Assembly: GCA_019308705.1 (NCBI GenBank)
Contig: JAFDHW010000100.1
Coordinates: 1-7,724 of the forward strand
DNA length: 7,724 bases
DNA from: Deltaproteobacteria bacterium
Lineage (GTDB): Bacteria > Desulfobacterota > Desulfobacteria > Desulfobacterales > Desulfatibacillaceae
Reading direction: 5' to 3'
Every line of letters starts with the position of its first letter. Position 1 is the stretch's first letter. The notes below the pieces were generated by a model that was not told where the DNA came from, did not search any database, and was given only the letters and a program-made list of their open reading frames with translations. Position numbers and translations under genes: made by a program. Below are positions 1 to 6,439 of this stretch, piece by piece.

Positions 1-1
1 C

Positions 2-166
2 GCGCAGGTAAACGGGCGTCCGGCGGTGCTTCTGCCCCATGACCCGGACTACACCCTGCAGGGCAAGGCCCGAGGGTCCATGTACAACTGGCCCTCCAGG
101 CTGGTCCTCACCGAAGACGGCTGGCGGAGGGAACCGGCTCCGCAACCGGCGGGCGGCGCAGGATAA
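2..166 (+). CDS. C-terminal fragment of an unrecognised protein (5' end outside window)
   Basis: An open frame enters from the left edge and runs 54 codons to a TAA at 164-166. The peptide looks like real protein: a varied composition with NGRPAVLLPHDPDY near the start, an MYNWPSRLVL segment, then a Pro/Gly/Ala-rich tail (PAPQPAGGAG), which is a common kind of flexible C-terminus. I do not recognise the family and assign no function. It ends 33 bases before the STAS gene on the same strand with no clear terminator between them, so it could be the preceding gene of the same transcript. The competing frame starting at 39 overlaps the STAS gene and has an Arg/Pro-biased composition typical of an out-of-frame shadow. 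Confidence 0.55.
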   Translation, partial: AQVNGRPAVLLPHDPDYTLQGKARGSMYNWPSRLVLTEDGWRREPAPQPAGGAG

Positions 167-199
167 ACCTTTTTTTCTCCCCATCGCCCAGGAGCCTTC

Positions 200-508
200 A
201 TGGCGGCCAGGAAGTTCGAGGTGCAACAGGAGGTGGACGGCGCTTACGCCTTTTCCGGCGAGATGACCATCCACGACCTGGAGTATTTGAAGGAATTTCT
301 GGATTCCGTGGGGTCCCGGACCAAGAAGGTGTTCATTTCCCTTCAAAACGTGCGGTTCATCGACACGGCCTCCCTCCAGCTCCTCATCGCCTTCCGGAAG
401 AGCCTGGGTAAAAAGGGCGAGCTTTCCGTCACCGCGGTCTCGCCCGAGGTGGAAAAGATTTTGGAAGTTTCGGGCTTGAAGAGTCACGTGGGCCTGTTGG
501 CCGAGTAA
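200..508 (+). CDS. Single-domain STAS protein (anti-sigma-factor-antagonist-like)
   Basis: This 102-residue protein is a lone STAS domain, the usual size for the SpoIIAA/RsbV type. Such cytoplasmic proteins bind partner kinases or anti-sigma factors and are switched by phosphorylation of a Ser/Thr in a conserved loop. Seen here: an N-terminal strand (FEVQQEVDGAYAFSGEMT), then the beta-strand plus loop VFISLQNVRFIDTASLQLL (residues 44-62), in which D55-T56-A57-S58-L59 matches the DSSGL-type switch loop, with Thr at the usual phospho-Ser position. The usual Gly of the loop is Ser here. The C-terminal half (SVTAVSPEVEKILEVSGL) is the standard final strand and helix. AGGAG at 190-194, five bases before ATG, supports the start. 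Its place directly upstream of cheY-cheA suggests an accessory role in this chemosensory pathway, but no partner kinase, phosphatase or sigma factor is visible. Family assignment is firm; function is inference. Confidence 0.88.
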   Translation: MAARKFEVQQEVDGAYAFSGEMTIHDLEYLKEFLDSVGSRTKKVFISLQNVRFIDTASLQLLIAFRKSLGKKGELSVTAVSPEVEKILEVSGLKSHVGLLAE

Positions 509-511
509 CGG

Positions 512-536
512 GGCCGGGTTCCCGGCCGGGAAGGAG
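512..536 (+). promoter_or_regulatory. Overlapping inverted repeats abutting the cheY ribosome binding site
   Basis: The 31-base gap before cheY holds GGCCGGG (512-518), TT, CCCGGCC (521-527): in RNA, a stem of six G-C pairs with a GTTC loop. It overlaps a perfect 14-base palindrome, TTCCCGGCCGGGAA (519-532), whose right arm includes the first two bases of the AAGGAG Shine-Dalgarno (531-536). The two stems share bases and exclude each other; only the second would mask part of the ribosome site. There is no U-tract, so it is not an intrinsic terminator. A role in mRNA processing, stability or cheY translation is inference. Confidence 0.45.
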
Positions 537-539
537 CCC

Positions 540-929
540 ATGGAAAAGCAGATCCTGGTGGTGGATGACTCTCCGACCATCCGGTCATCCGTCTCCTTTT
601 GTTTGAGAAACGCGGGGTACAAGGTCCAGGAGGCCAAGGACGGTCAGGACGCCCTGGACCAGTTGGAAGAGATGAAAAAGAACGGCGAGATGCCCGTGCT
701 GATCCTGACGGACATCAACATGCCCGTGATGGACGGGCTCACCTTTATCAGCAAGGTCAAGGAGACCAGCTTCAAGTACCTGCCCATCCTGGTCCTGACC
801 ACCGAGTCGGAAAAGGACGTCATCGCCAAGGGAAAGAAGGCGGGCGCCGCCGGGTGGCTGATCAAGCCCTTCCACCCGGAACAGCTTCTGTGGGCCATCA
901 AGAAACTGATCTTCACCACGGCACGATGA
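540..929 (+). CDS. cheY: Chemotaxis response regulator CheY (single receiver domain)
   Basis: This 129-residue protein is a stand-alone receiver domain with no output domain, the size of CheY. CheY proteins accept a phosphoryl group from CheA and carry it to the flagellar switch or another target. Visible active-site residues: the acidic pair D9-D10 (VVDDSPTIR), phospho-acceptor D58 in LTDINMPVMDG, T87/T88 at the end of beta-4 (LVLTTES), and K109 in LIKPF. W106 occupies the position that is Tyr106 in E. coli CheY; an aromatic there is needed for switching, but Trp is less usual. AAGGAG at 531-536 precedes ATG 540 by only three bases. The TGA overlaps the cheA ATG as ATGA (926-929). The position directly before cheA makes it a probable cognate regulator, though a role in an output other than flagella cannot be excluded. 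Confidence 0.95.
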   Translation: MEKQILVVDDSPTIRSSVSFCLRNAGYKVQEAKDGQDALDQLEEMKKNGEMPVLILTDINMPVMDGLTFISKVKETSFKYLPILVLTTESEKDVIAKGKKAGAAGWLIKPFHPEQLLWAIKKLIFTTAR

Positions 930-3148
930 GCGAACGGGACGAAACCCTAGAGATTTTTTTCCAGGAAACGGAAGACCTCATACGTTCGGCGGAGGAGAGC
1001 CTCCTGCGCCTGGAGGCGGACCCCGTCTCCTCGGACGACGTGCAGGAGATCTTCCGCGCGGTGCACACGCTGAAAAGCGGGTCTGCCATGGTGGGGTTCT
1101 CCACCATCTCGGACTACGCCCACGTGCTGGAAAACCTCCTGGACCGGGTGCGCTCGGGCCAGCTTCCGGTGACCAAGCCCCTGGTGAGCTTCCTTTTGGA
1201 AGACCTGGACTTCATCAAGGGCATGGTGGAACGGGGGGCCTCCGGCGAGCCCGAGGCCGATCCCGAGATGATCAAGGCCCGGAAGGCCCAGCTGAACCGC
1301 TTTTTGGGCATGGAGGCCATCCCCGGCGCGGACCTGGGAGGCGTGGAGGAGGAGGAAGAATACCAGGAGCCCCGGCCCGGAAAGGCGGAGAAGAAAAAGG
1401 AGGCCGAGTTCCCTGCCGTCCCGGGCAAGCCGCCGGGGGAAGGGGAGGCCGCCGTTGATGCGGACCATTTCCGCTATTACCAGCTCGACCTGAAGTTCCG
1501 CACGGACCTGTTCAATTCCGGCCAGGACCCCCTGCTTTTGCTGTTGGCCTTGGCGGAGATGGCCGAGCTGGTGGACGTGGTGGCCGACATGAGCCACCTG
1601 CCCCCCTATGCCGACTTGGACCCCTTCTCCCTGTACCTGGCCTGGAGGATCATCGTGAAGACCTCCGCTTCCCCCGAGGAGGTGGAGGACGTGTTCATGT
1701 TCGTCCGGGACGACAACGACATCCATGTGGAGGAGGTCACCGACCGCTACAAGGAGGGGGTGGATTTGTCCGTGGGCGAGCGCCCCCTGGGCGAGGTGCT
1801 CCTGGAGCGCGGCGCCATCTCCAAGGACGACCTGGAGGACGCGCTCTCCGAGCAGAAGCGCCTGGGCGAGATCCTGGTGGAGCGGGGAAAGATCGACGAG
1901 TCCACCTTAAAGCAGGTGATCAGCCAGCAGGAGGAAAGCCGGCGCACCTACCGAAAGACCTCCGTGCGGGTGGACGTGACCAAGATCAACCACCTGGTGA
2001 ACCTGGCCGAAGAGATCGGCATCGGCCTTTCCCGGCTCCGGAACATCCTGACCCGGTACATGGAAACCTTCGGCACGGAGCTGGACGTGGAACTGGAGAA
2101 CCTGCTCAAGGTGAACCGGGAGTTCCAGGAGCGGGTGGCCCAGGTGCGCATGTTCCCCCTGGAGGGCACCTTCCGCCGGTTCCAGCGCATCGCCCGGGAC
2201 ACCGCCTTCGAGCAGAACAAGCGCATCCGGGTGAACCTCATGGGCGTGGACACGGAGCTGGACAAGGAGGTCATCGAGCACATCACCGACCCCTTGAAGC
2301 ATTTGGTCCGAAACTGCGTGGACCACGGCCTGGAATCGCCCCAGGAGCGCGAGGCCGCGGGAAAGAACCCCGAGGGGCTCATCGAGTTTCGGGCCTTTCA
2401 GAAGGGCGGCATGATCATCATCCAGATCCACGACGACGGCCGGGGCATGGACCTGGAAAAGATCGCCGACCAGGCCCTGAAAAGGGGCGTCATCCGTCCT
2501 GGAGACGTGGTGGACTACGCGAACGTCCTGGACATCATCTGCCAGCCGGGGTTTTCCACCAAGGAGGAGGTGACCAGCCTGTCCGGCCGCGGCGTGGGCA
2601 TGGACGTGGTGAAGACCGAGGTGGAGAAGTTGGGCGGCAGCATGTCCCTGGAGACGGAAAAGGGCAAGGGCTCCACCTTCACCCTGTCGCTCCCGCTTAC
2701 CTTCGCCCTTCTGGACACCCTCCACGTGCGGGACCACAGCCGGTCCTACCTGGTGCCCCTGTGGGGCGTGGCCGGAACCGAGGTTTACCGGCCCGAGGCT
2801 GTGAAGTTTTTCGGGGCCGGAGAGAAGCTTTACATGTTCCGGGACGAGTATGTGCCCCTGGTGGATCTCTCCCGGGTCTACAAGGTCGAGGCCCGTTCCG
2901 GCAAGGAGGACGAAAACGTCAAGAATCTGGTTTTCGTGGACACCACCCGGCAGCGGTTCGGCATGCTGGTGGACCACGTGCTGGATCCCCACCAGGTGGT
3001 GGTCAAAAGCCTGGAATCCAATTTCAAGAGTGTACCCGGAATCGCCGGCGCCACCATCATGGGCGACGGTTCGGTGGCCCTGGTCATGGACCTGTTTGCG
3101 CTGGAGGAGATGTTCTTTTCCCGGCAAGCGGCAAGGAGTGACGCATGA
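926..3148 (+). CDS. cheA: Chemotaxis histidine kinase CheA with P2-like domain and internal tandem LGE repeat
   Basis: This 740-residue cytoplasmic kinase would autophosphorylate in response to receptors and pass phosphate to CheY. Domains in order: P1 histidine-phosphotransfer domain (about 1-105) with phospho-His H47 in AVHTLKSGSAMVGF (the usual HTLKGS order appears as KSG); a Glu/Lys/Pro-rich linker (about 139-180); a ferredoxin-fold P2-like domain (about 181-262, FRYYQLDLKF to DVFMFVRDD); two LGE-type repeats (287-335, separate entry); P3 dimerisation helices (about 345-415); P4 ATPase with N-box H459/R462/N463 and DHG at 466-468, G1 box DDGRGM (503-508), PGFST (541-545) and G2 box GRGVGMD (554-560); and the CheW-like P5 regulatory domain (about 595-735). 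The reading frame is open far upstream, but ATG 926 starts at the P1 domain and forms an ATGA overlap with cheY. No Shine-Dalgarno is visible before it, which fits translational coupling. Its TGA overlaps the next start in the same way (3145-3148). Confidence 0.96.
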   Translation: MSERDETLEIFFQETEDLIRSAEESLLRLEADPVSSDDVQEIFRAVHTLKSGSAMVGFSTISDYAHVLENLLDRVRSGQLPVTKPLVSFLLEDLDFIKGMVERGASGEPEADPEMIKARKAQLNRFLGMEAIPGADLGGVEEEEEYQEPRPGKAEKKKEAEFPAVPGKPPGEGEAAVDADHFRYYQLDLKFRTDLFNSGQDPLLLLLALAEMAELVDVVADMSHLPPYADLDPFSLYLAWRIIVKTSASPEEVEDVFMFVRDDNDIHVEEVTDRYKEGVDLSVGERPLGEVLLERGAISKDDLEDALSEQKRLGEILVERGKIDESTLKQVISQQEESRRTYRKTSVRVDVTKINHLVNLAEEIGIGLSRLRNILTRYMETFGTELDVELENLLKVNREFQERVAQVRMFPLEGTFRRFQRIARDTAFEQNKRIRVNLMGVDTELDKEVIEHITDPLKHLVRNCVDHGLESPQEREAAGKNPEGLIEFRAFQKGGMIIIQIHDDGRGMDLEKIADQALKRGVIRPGDVVDYANVLDIICQPGFSTKEEVTSLSGRGVGMDVVKTEVEKLGGSMSLETEKGKGSTFTLSLPLTFALLDTLHVRDHSRSYLVPLWGVAGTEVYRPEAVKFFGAGEKLYMFRDEYVPLVDLSRVYKVEARSGKEDENVKNLVFVDTTRQRFGMLVDHVLDPHQVVVKSLESNFKSVPGIAGATIMGDGSVALVMDLFALEEMFFSRQAARSDA
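1784..1930 (+). repeat. Two tandem 24-residue LGE(V/I)L-type repeats inside CheA (MshEN/GspE-N-like)
   Basis: CheA residues 287-310 (PLGEVLLERGAISKDDLEDA, ending LSEQ) and 312-335 (RLGEILVERGKIDESTLKQV, ending ISQQ) are two copies of one 24-residue unit separated by a single Lys. Shared positions include L2, G3, E4, L6, E8, R9, G10, I12, L17, S22 and Q24. The pattern LGxxLxxxGxIxxxxLxxxLxxQ resembles the repeats of type II secretion ATPase N-terminal domains and of the c-di-GMP-binding MshEN domain. The protein-level repeat is plain; ligand binding is not shown. The first copy has Pro rather than Arg at position 1 (Arg lies one residue before it), and the spacer is shorter than I recall for MshEN. 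Confidence 0.8.
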
Positions 3149-3663
3149 AACGACATGGCGCGGACTGCGGCGGGCGCCCTCAAGACGGGCGCGGTTCCCT
3201 TCGCAAAACCTGGTGGTGGACGGCGGCCCTTGTGGCCGTGGCGGCCCTGGCCCTGCCCCTGCGGGCCCAGAATCTTGGCGGTGGCTACGTGGGGTCCGAG
3301 GCCTGCAGCGAGTGCCACGAGAACCAGTACAAGGCGTTTATGGAGCGCTCCCGGAAAAGCCGTTCCTACGAGGCCATCGAAAAGATGAAGGACGGCCTGA
3401 CCCTGGAGGAGCTGCAAGGATGCTACGGGTGCCACACCACGGGCTACGGCAAGGAAACCGGGTTCGTGAACCCGGAAGAGACGCCGCACTTGAAGAACGT
3501 GGGTTGCGAATCCTGCCACGGTCCGGGCCGGCTCCACACCAAGACCATGGAGATGGCCCACATCGTCAAGACGGCCACCATCGACGTTTGCGAACGCTGT
3601 CACGACAGCGAGAAGGTCAAGTCCTTCCGCTACAAGGGCGTGATCTACGCCGGCGCCCACTAG
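3145..3663 (+). CDS. Exported tetrahaem c-type cytochrome, cytochrome c554-like
   Basis: This 172-residue protein has four CxxCH haem-attachment motifs: CSECH (54-58), CYGCH (93-97), CESCH (121-125) and CERCH (149-153). The layout YVGSEACSECH, then CYGCHTTGYG, then GCESCHGPG is that of the cytochrome c554 family of periplasmic multihaem electron carriers. The N-terminus is a Sec-type signal: a long basic n-region (1-25), a hydrophobic core (about 26-39) and likely cleavage after LRA (41). No retained anchor or lipobox is seen. AAGGAG at 3133-3138, six bases before ATG, supports the start, which overlaps the cheA stop as ATGA. It sits between cheA and a chemoreceptor that itself carries a periplasmic haem motif, so a role as redox partner or co-sensor for that receptor is the obvious inference. 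A respiratory role unrelated to taxis is possible. The mature part has exactly four histidines outside the motifs (115, 131, 139, 172), enough for distal ligands. Confidence 0.93.
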   Translation: MKRHGADCGGRPQDGRGSLRKTWWWTAALVAVAALALPLRAQNLGGGYVGSEACSECHENQYKAFMERSRKSRSYEAIEKMKDGLTLEELQGCYGCHTTGYGKETGFVNPEETPHLKNVGCESCHGPGRLHTKTMEMAHIVKTATIDVCERCHDSEKVKSFRYKGVIYAGAH

Positions 3664-3677
3664 GCTAGGGGGAGTTC

Positions 3678-5990
3678 ATGAAAAACTTGTTGTCCGCCTT
3701 TACGCAGAAGACCCGGCTGAGGACCAAGATGCTGGTGGTCACCCTGCTGGTGGTGATCGGGTTCACGGTGGTGAATTTCTTCACCATACTTTCCGCCCAG
3801 CGGGTCATGGCCTTCAAGCAGATGGAGGGTTTCTCCAAGGACCTCCTGCAAAAGACGTTATCCGGGTTTTTGTATCCCATGGCCCTGGGCGACACCCAGG
3901 CGGTGATGCGCGAGCTGGAGGAGATGGGCTCCAAGATGGGGGGCCTGCACATCTACATCTCCGCGCCGGACCGGCGGGTCACCTTCGCCTCCCACGGCGA
4001 GTTCGTGGACACCCGCATGGGCAGCCACCTCAGCCCGGACGGGGTGGCCAGGCTGGAGCAGGCGCTCCTCACGGGCAAAGATCCGGGGAAGGCCTGGGAG
4101 CAGACCACCGGGGACAACCCCTTCCTGGTCACGGTCCAGCCCATCGCCAACATGAAGAGCTGCCAGCACTGCCATGGGGCTTCCAAGAAGGTGCTGGGGG
4201 CCATGGTCTTGGCCCAGCCCCTGTCCGGCGTGTACGACACCTTGGCCTCCACCAGGAACAAGCTCATCCTTTATTCCTTGGTGGAGCTCATCGCCTTGGT
4301 GGGGCTTTTCTACCTCTCCTTCTGGTTCCTGGTCACCCGGCGCCTGATGTGGCTGGATTCCAAGACCGCCCAGGTGGCCGAGGGGGATGTATCCATCGAG
4401 CTCTACGATCCTTCGGTGGACTCGGTGGGCAGGCTCACCCGGAGGTTCGACACCATGGTCCGCCGCATCCGGGACCGCATCGAGTACGCCAACAGCCTGA
4501 AGTTCGGCATCTCCGATCCCTTCTTCATGGTGGACACGGACCGCAGGGTCACCTTTGTCAACGATGCGGCCCTGGCCCTGGTGGGCCTGTCCTCGGAGGA
4601 GGTCCTGGGCCAGCCCTGCCAAAACATCTTTCTCTCCGAGGAATACCGGGATGACGATCCGGTGAAAAAGGCGCTGGAAACCGGCGAAGCCACGGTGGGC
4701 CAGCGCATCAGCTTGAAGAACAAGAGCCGCCGGCGCGAGTGGGAGGTGCCTATCATCTGCTCCGCCGCGCCGTTGAAGGACTCCGAGGGCCGCATCCTGG
4801 GCGCGTTCGAGATCATCCGCGACCTCACCGTGGAGGTGCAGAGCGAACATGCCCTGCGCGAATCCTACGCCCGGGAGGAGAAAGCCAAGAAGGAGCTAGA
4901 GGACAAGGTCAAGGAGCTTTCCGAGGTCCTGGAAAAGGTCAGCCAGGGCGATTTCACCCTGCGCGCCACCCCCACCGGCACGGGCGACGCCATGGACGAG
5001 CTCACCAACCGCGTGAACGAGACCTTGGACCGCACGGCCGCCTTGATCACCCAGGTCAAGCAGGCCATCCTGCCGGTGGCCAGCGGCGTGTTGCGCATCT
5101 CCCGCGAGAACCAGTCCCTGGCCCAGCGCACCGAGCAGCAGGCCGCGGCCATGGAGGAGATCTCCGCCACCCTGGAGGAGCTGGTCTCCAATACGGGCGA
5201 GAACCTGAACAACACCCGCCGGGCCGACGGGCTGTCCAAGGAGGCGGTGAAGGTGGCCCACGAGGGCGGGGAGCAGGTGGAAAAGACCGCCCAGTCCATG
5301 GAGGAGATGGAGCAGGCCTCCCACAAGGTGGTGGAGATGATGGATCTCATCAACGAGATCACCTTCCAGACCAACCTGCTCTCCATCAACGCGGCGGTGG
5401 AGGCGGCCCGGGCGGGAGAGCAGGGCCGCGGCTTCGCCGTGGTGGCCAACGAGGTGCGGAACCTGGCCAAGCGCAGCGCCAAGGCGTCCAAGGACATCCA
5501 GAGCCTGGTCCGGGAGATCGTGGACAAGGTGTCTACGGGCCGCCAATGGGTGGGCGAACTGCAGGACTGCTTTGCGCGTATCGTCAAGACCTCCGGCCAG
5601 GTGTCCGAGGCCCTGGGCGAGGTGACCATGGGCAGCGAGGAGTCGTCCCGGGGCATCGAGCAGATCAACCAGGGCGCCCAGGAAGTTTGCGAGGTCAACG
5701 AGAAGAACGCCTCCTTCGTGGACGAGCTGGCCCAGGAGATCCACCGCTTAAAGGAAAAGACGCGGCAGCTCCAGGAGATCACCAGCGTGTTCATCCTGGG
5801 GGATTCTGCCTCGCCGCCGCCCATGCTGGATGAGGAGGAGCCCGAGCCCGCCGTCACACCCATCCGGGAGCGCAGGCGCGCCATCCCCACCAGCCGCCCC
5901 CTGCGCGATGTCCTGGTGGGCAAGTCCCAGGTGGAAGAGGCCTCCGACGACCTGTTGGACGAGTTCGGCGACGGTTTCGAGGAGTTCTGA
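3678..5990 (+). CDS. Methyl-accepting chemotaxis protein with periplasmic haem-c motif, HAMP-PAS-HAMP and 36H-like signalling domain
   Basis: This 770-residue transmembrane receptor would report a periplasmic redox or haem-ligand signal to CheA/CheW. Order: a short basic N-terminus; TM1 (about 18-38); a periplasmic sensor (about 39-194) with haem-attachment motif CQHCH at 162-166, followed by [17 protein letters not shown], a pattern seen in haem-c sensor kinases and receptors; TM2 (about 196-219); HAMP (about 220-270); PAS (about 273-385); a second HAMP-like segment (about 411-462, with GDFTLR); and the signalling hairpin (about 463-705). The hairpin tip reads [20 protein letters not shown] (564-583). 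Methylation-helix residues Q487, E494 and E501 are heptad-spaced and E683 lies on the return helix. After the coiled coil comes an acidic/Pro-rich flexible tail of about 60 residues ending in GFEEF. A G-rich AGGGGGAG (3667-3674) precedes ATG by three bases. The general design recalls Desulfovibrio DcrA, a haem-c receptor, but identity with DcrA is not claimed. Confidence 0.96.
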   Translation: MKNLLSAFTQKTRLRTKMLVVTLLVVIGFTVVNFFTILSAQRVMAFKQMEGFSKDLLQKTLSGFLYPMALGDTQAVMRELEEMGSKMGGLHIYISAPDRRVTFASHGEFVDTRMGSHLSPDGVARLEQALLTGKDPGKAWEQTTGDNPFLVTVQPIANMKSCQHCHGASKKVLGAMVLAQPLSGVYDTLASTRNKLILYSLVELIALVGLFYLSFWFLVTRRLMWLDSKTAQVAEGDVSIELYDPSVDSVGRLTRRFDTMVRRIRDRIEYANSLKFGISDPFFMVDTDRRVTFVNDAALALVGLSSEEVLGQPCQNIFLSEEYRDDDPVKKALETGEATVGQRISLKNKSRRREWEVPIICSAAPLKDSEGRILGAFEIIRDLTVEVQSEHALRESYAREEKAKKELEDKVKELSEVLEKVSQGDFTLRATPTGTGDAMDELTNRVNETLDRTAALITQVKQAILPVASGVLRISRENQSLAQRTEQQAAAMEEISATLEELVSNTGENLNNTRRADGLSKEAVKVAHEGGEQVEKTAQSMEEMEQASHKVVEMMDLINEITFQTNLLSINAAVEAARAGEQGRGFAVVANEVRNLAKRSAKASKDIQSLVREIVDKVSTGRQWVGELQDCFARIVKTSGQVSEALGEVTMGSEESSRGIEQINQGAQEVCEVNEKNASFVDELAQEIHRLKEKTRQLQEITSVFILGDSASPPPMLDEEEPEPAVTPIRERRRAIPTSRPLRDVLVGKSQVEEASDDLLDEFGDGFEEF

Positions 5991-6439
5991 TGGCTACCCA
6001 GTACGTGGTGTTCTCCTTAAATGAGCAGCGGTACGGCATCGAGATCTTCAAGATCAAGGAGGTCTTTTCCTACCGTGAGATCACGCCGCTTCCCCACGTG
6101 AAGGGGTTCGTCAAGGGGATCATCAACCTTCGCGGCGTGATCCTTCCCGTGTTCGACCTGCGGGAGAAGTTCCGCCTTCCCCCCACGGAATACGGCCGGT
6201 TTCACGTGATCATCGTGGTGGAGATCGCGGGCCGCGTGATGGGCGTGGTGGCCGACGAGATATCCGACGTGCTGGAGATCCAGCCCGAGGACTTCCAGAC
6301 CGCGGGCAACCTGCCCCCGGGCATCTCTCGCGAGTTTTTGAAGGGCGTGGGCAGAAAGGGCAACAACGAGATGGTCATCCTCTTGGACGTGGATCGGCTG
6401 CTCTCCCAGGAGGAACTGGAGATGGTGGACGCTACGTGA
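5990..6439 (+). CDS. cheW: Chemotaxis coupling protein CheW
   Basis: This 149-residue protein is a single CheW domain, the usual length. It links receptor hairpin tips to the CheA P5 domain in cytoplasmic signalling arrays. Visible hallmarks: an N-terminal strand QYVVFSLNEQRYGIEIFKIKEV (3-24, a few residues quoted beyond the core), the signature GIINLRGVILPVFDLREKF (43-61) with the conserved Arg R48 in NLRG, and a C-terminal ILLDVDRLL (130-138). It directly follows the chemoreceptor: the receptor TGA and this ATG share one base (TGATG, 5988-5992). Its likely ribosome site, GAGGAG at 5979-5984, lies inside the codons for the receptor's last residues, so the two genes are probably translationally coupled. 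This is the only free-standing CheW gene in view. Confidence 0.96.
   Translation: MATQYVVFSLNEQRYGIEIFKIKEVFSYREITPLPHVKGFVKGIINLRGVILPVFDLREKFRLPPTEYGRFHVIIVVEIAGRVMGVVADEISDVLEIQPEDFQTAGNLPPGISREFLKGVGRKGNNEMVILLDVDRLLSQEELEMVDAT
6424..6439 (+). promoter_or_regulatory. cheW/cheR translational coupling junction
   Basis: GGTGGACGC (6424-6432) is followed by TAC and the GTGA overlap of the cheW stop with the cheR GTG start. GGTGGA is the nearest ribosome-site-like sequence, six bases before the GTG. A matching GGTGGACGC stands directly before the next GTGA junction, at cheR/cheD. The GTGA arrangement decides the cheR start. Confidence 0.5.

Noticed and set aside
130..180. Possible intrinsic terminator with T7 at 170-176
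   Set aside because: The T-run is not directly preceded by a stable hairpin; GC-rich pieces upstream pair poorly and lie about 12 bases away.
599..925. Upstream extension of the CheA reading frame to an ATG at 599
   Set aside because: It overlaps cheY in another frame, is Gly/Arg-rich shadow sequence, and the P1 domain begins exactly at ATG 926 in an ATGA overlap.
954..960. T7 run near the cheA start as a phase-variation tract
   Set aside because: A single seven-base run explained by Ile-Phe-Phe codons in the conserved start of P1.
3145..3270. Twin-arginine or lipoprotein signal on the cytochrome
   Set aside because: There is no RR motif and no lipobox Cys before the mature region; a Sec signal with cleavage near residue 41 fits better.
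2850..3668. Plus-strand 272-codon frame spanning the end of cheA and the cytochrome gene
   Set aside because: Trp/Arg/Pro-rich shadow of two well-supported genes in other frames; no recognisable domain.
947..5923. Long minus-strand open frames opposite cheA and the receptor gene
   Set aside because: They are antisense shadows of GC-rich coding with His/Leu/Gly- or Ser/Arg-biased composition, no domain signature and no convincing ribosome sites.
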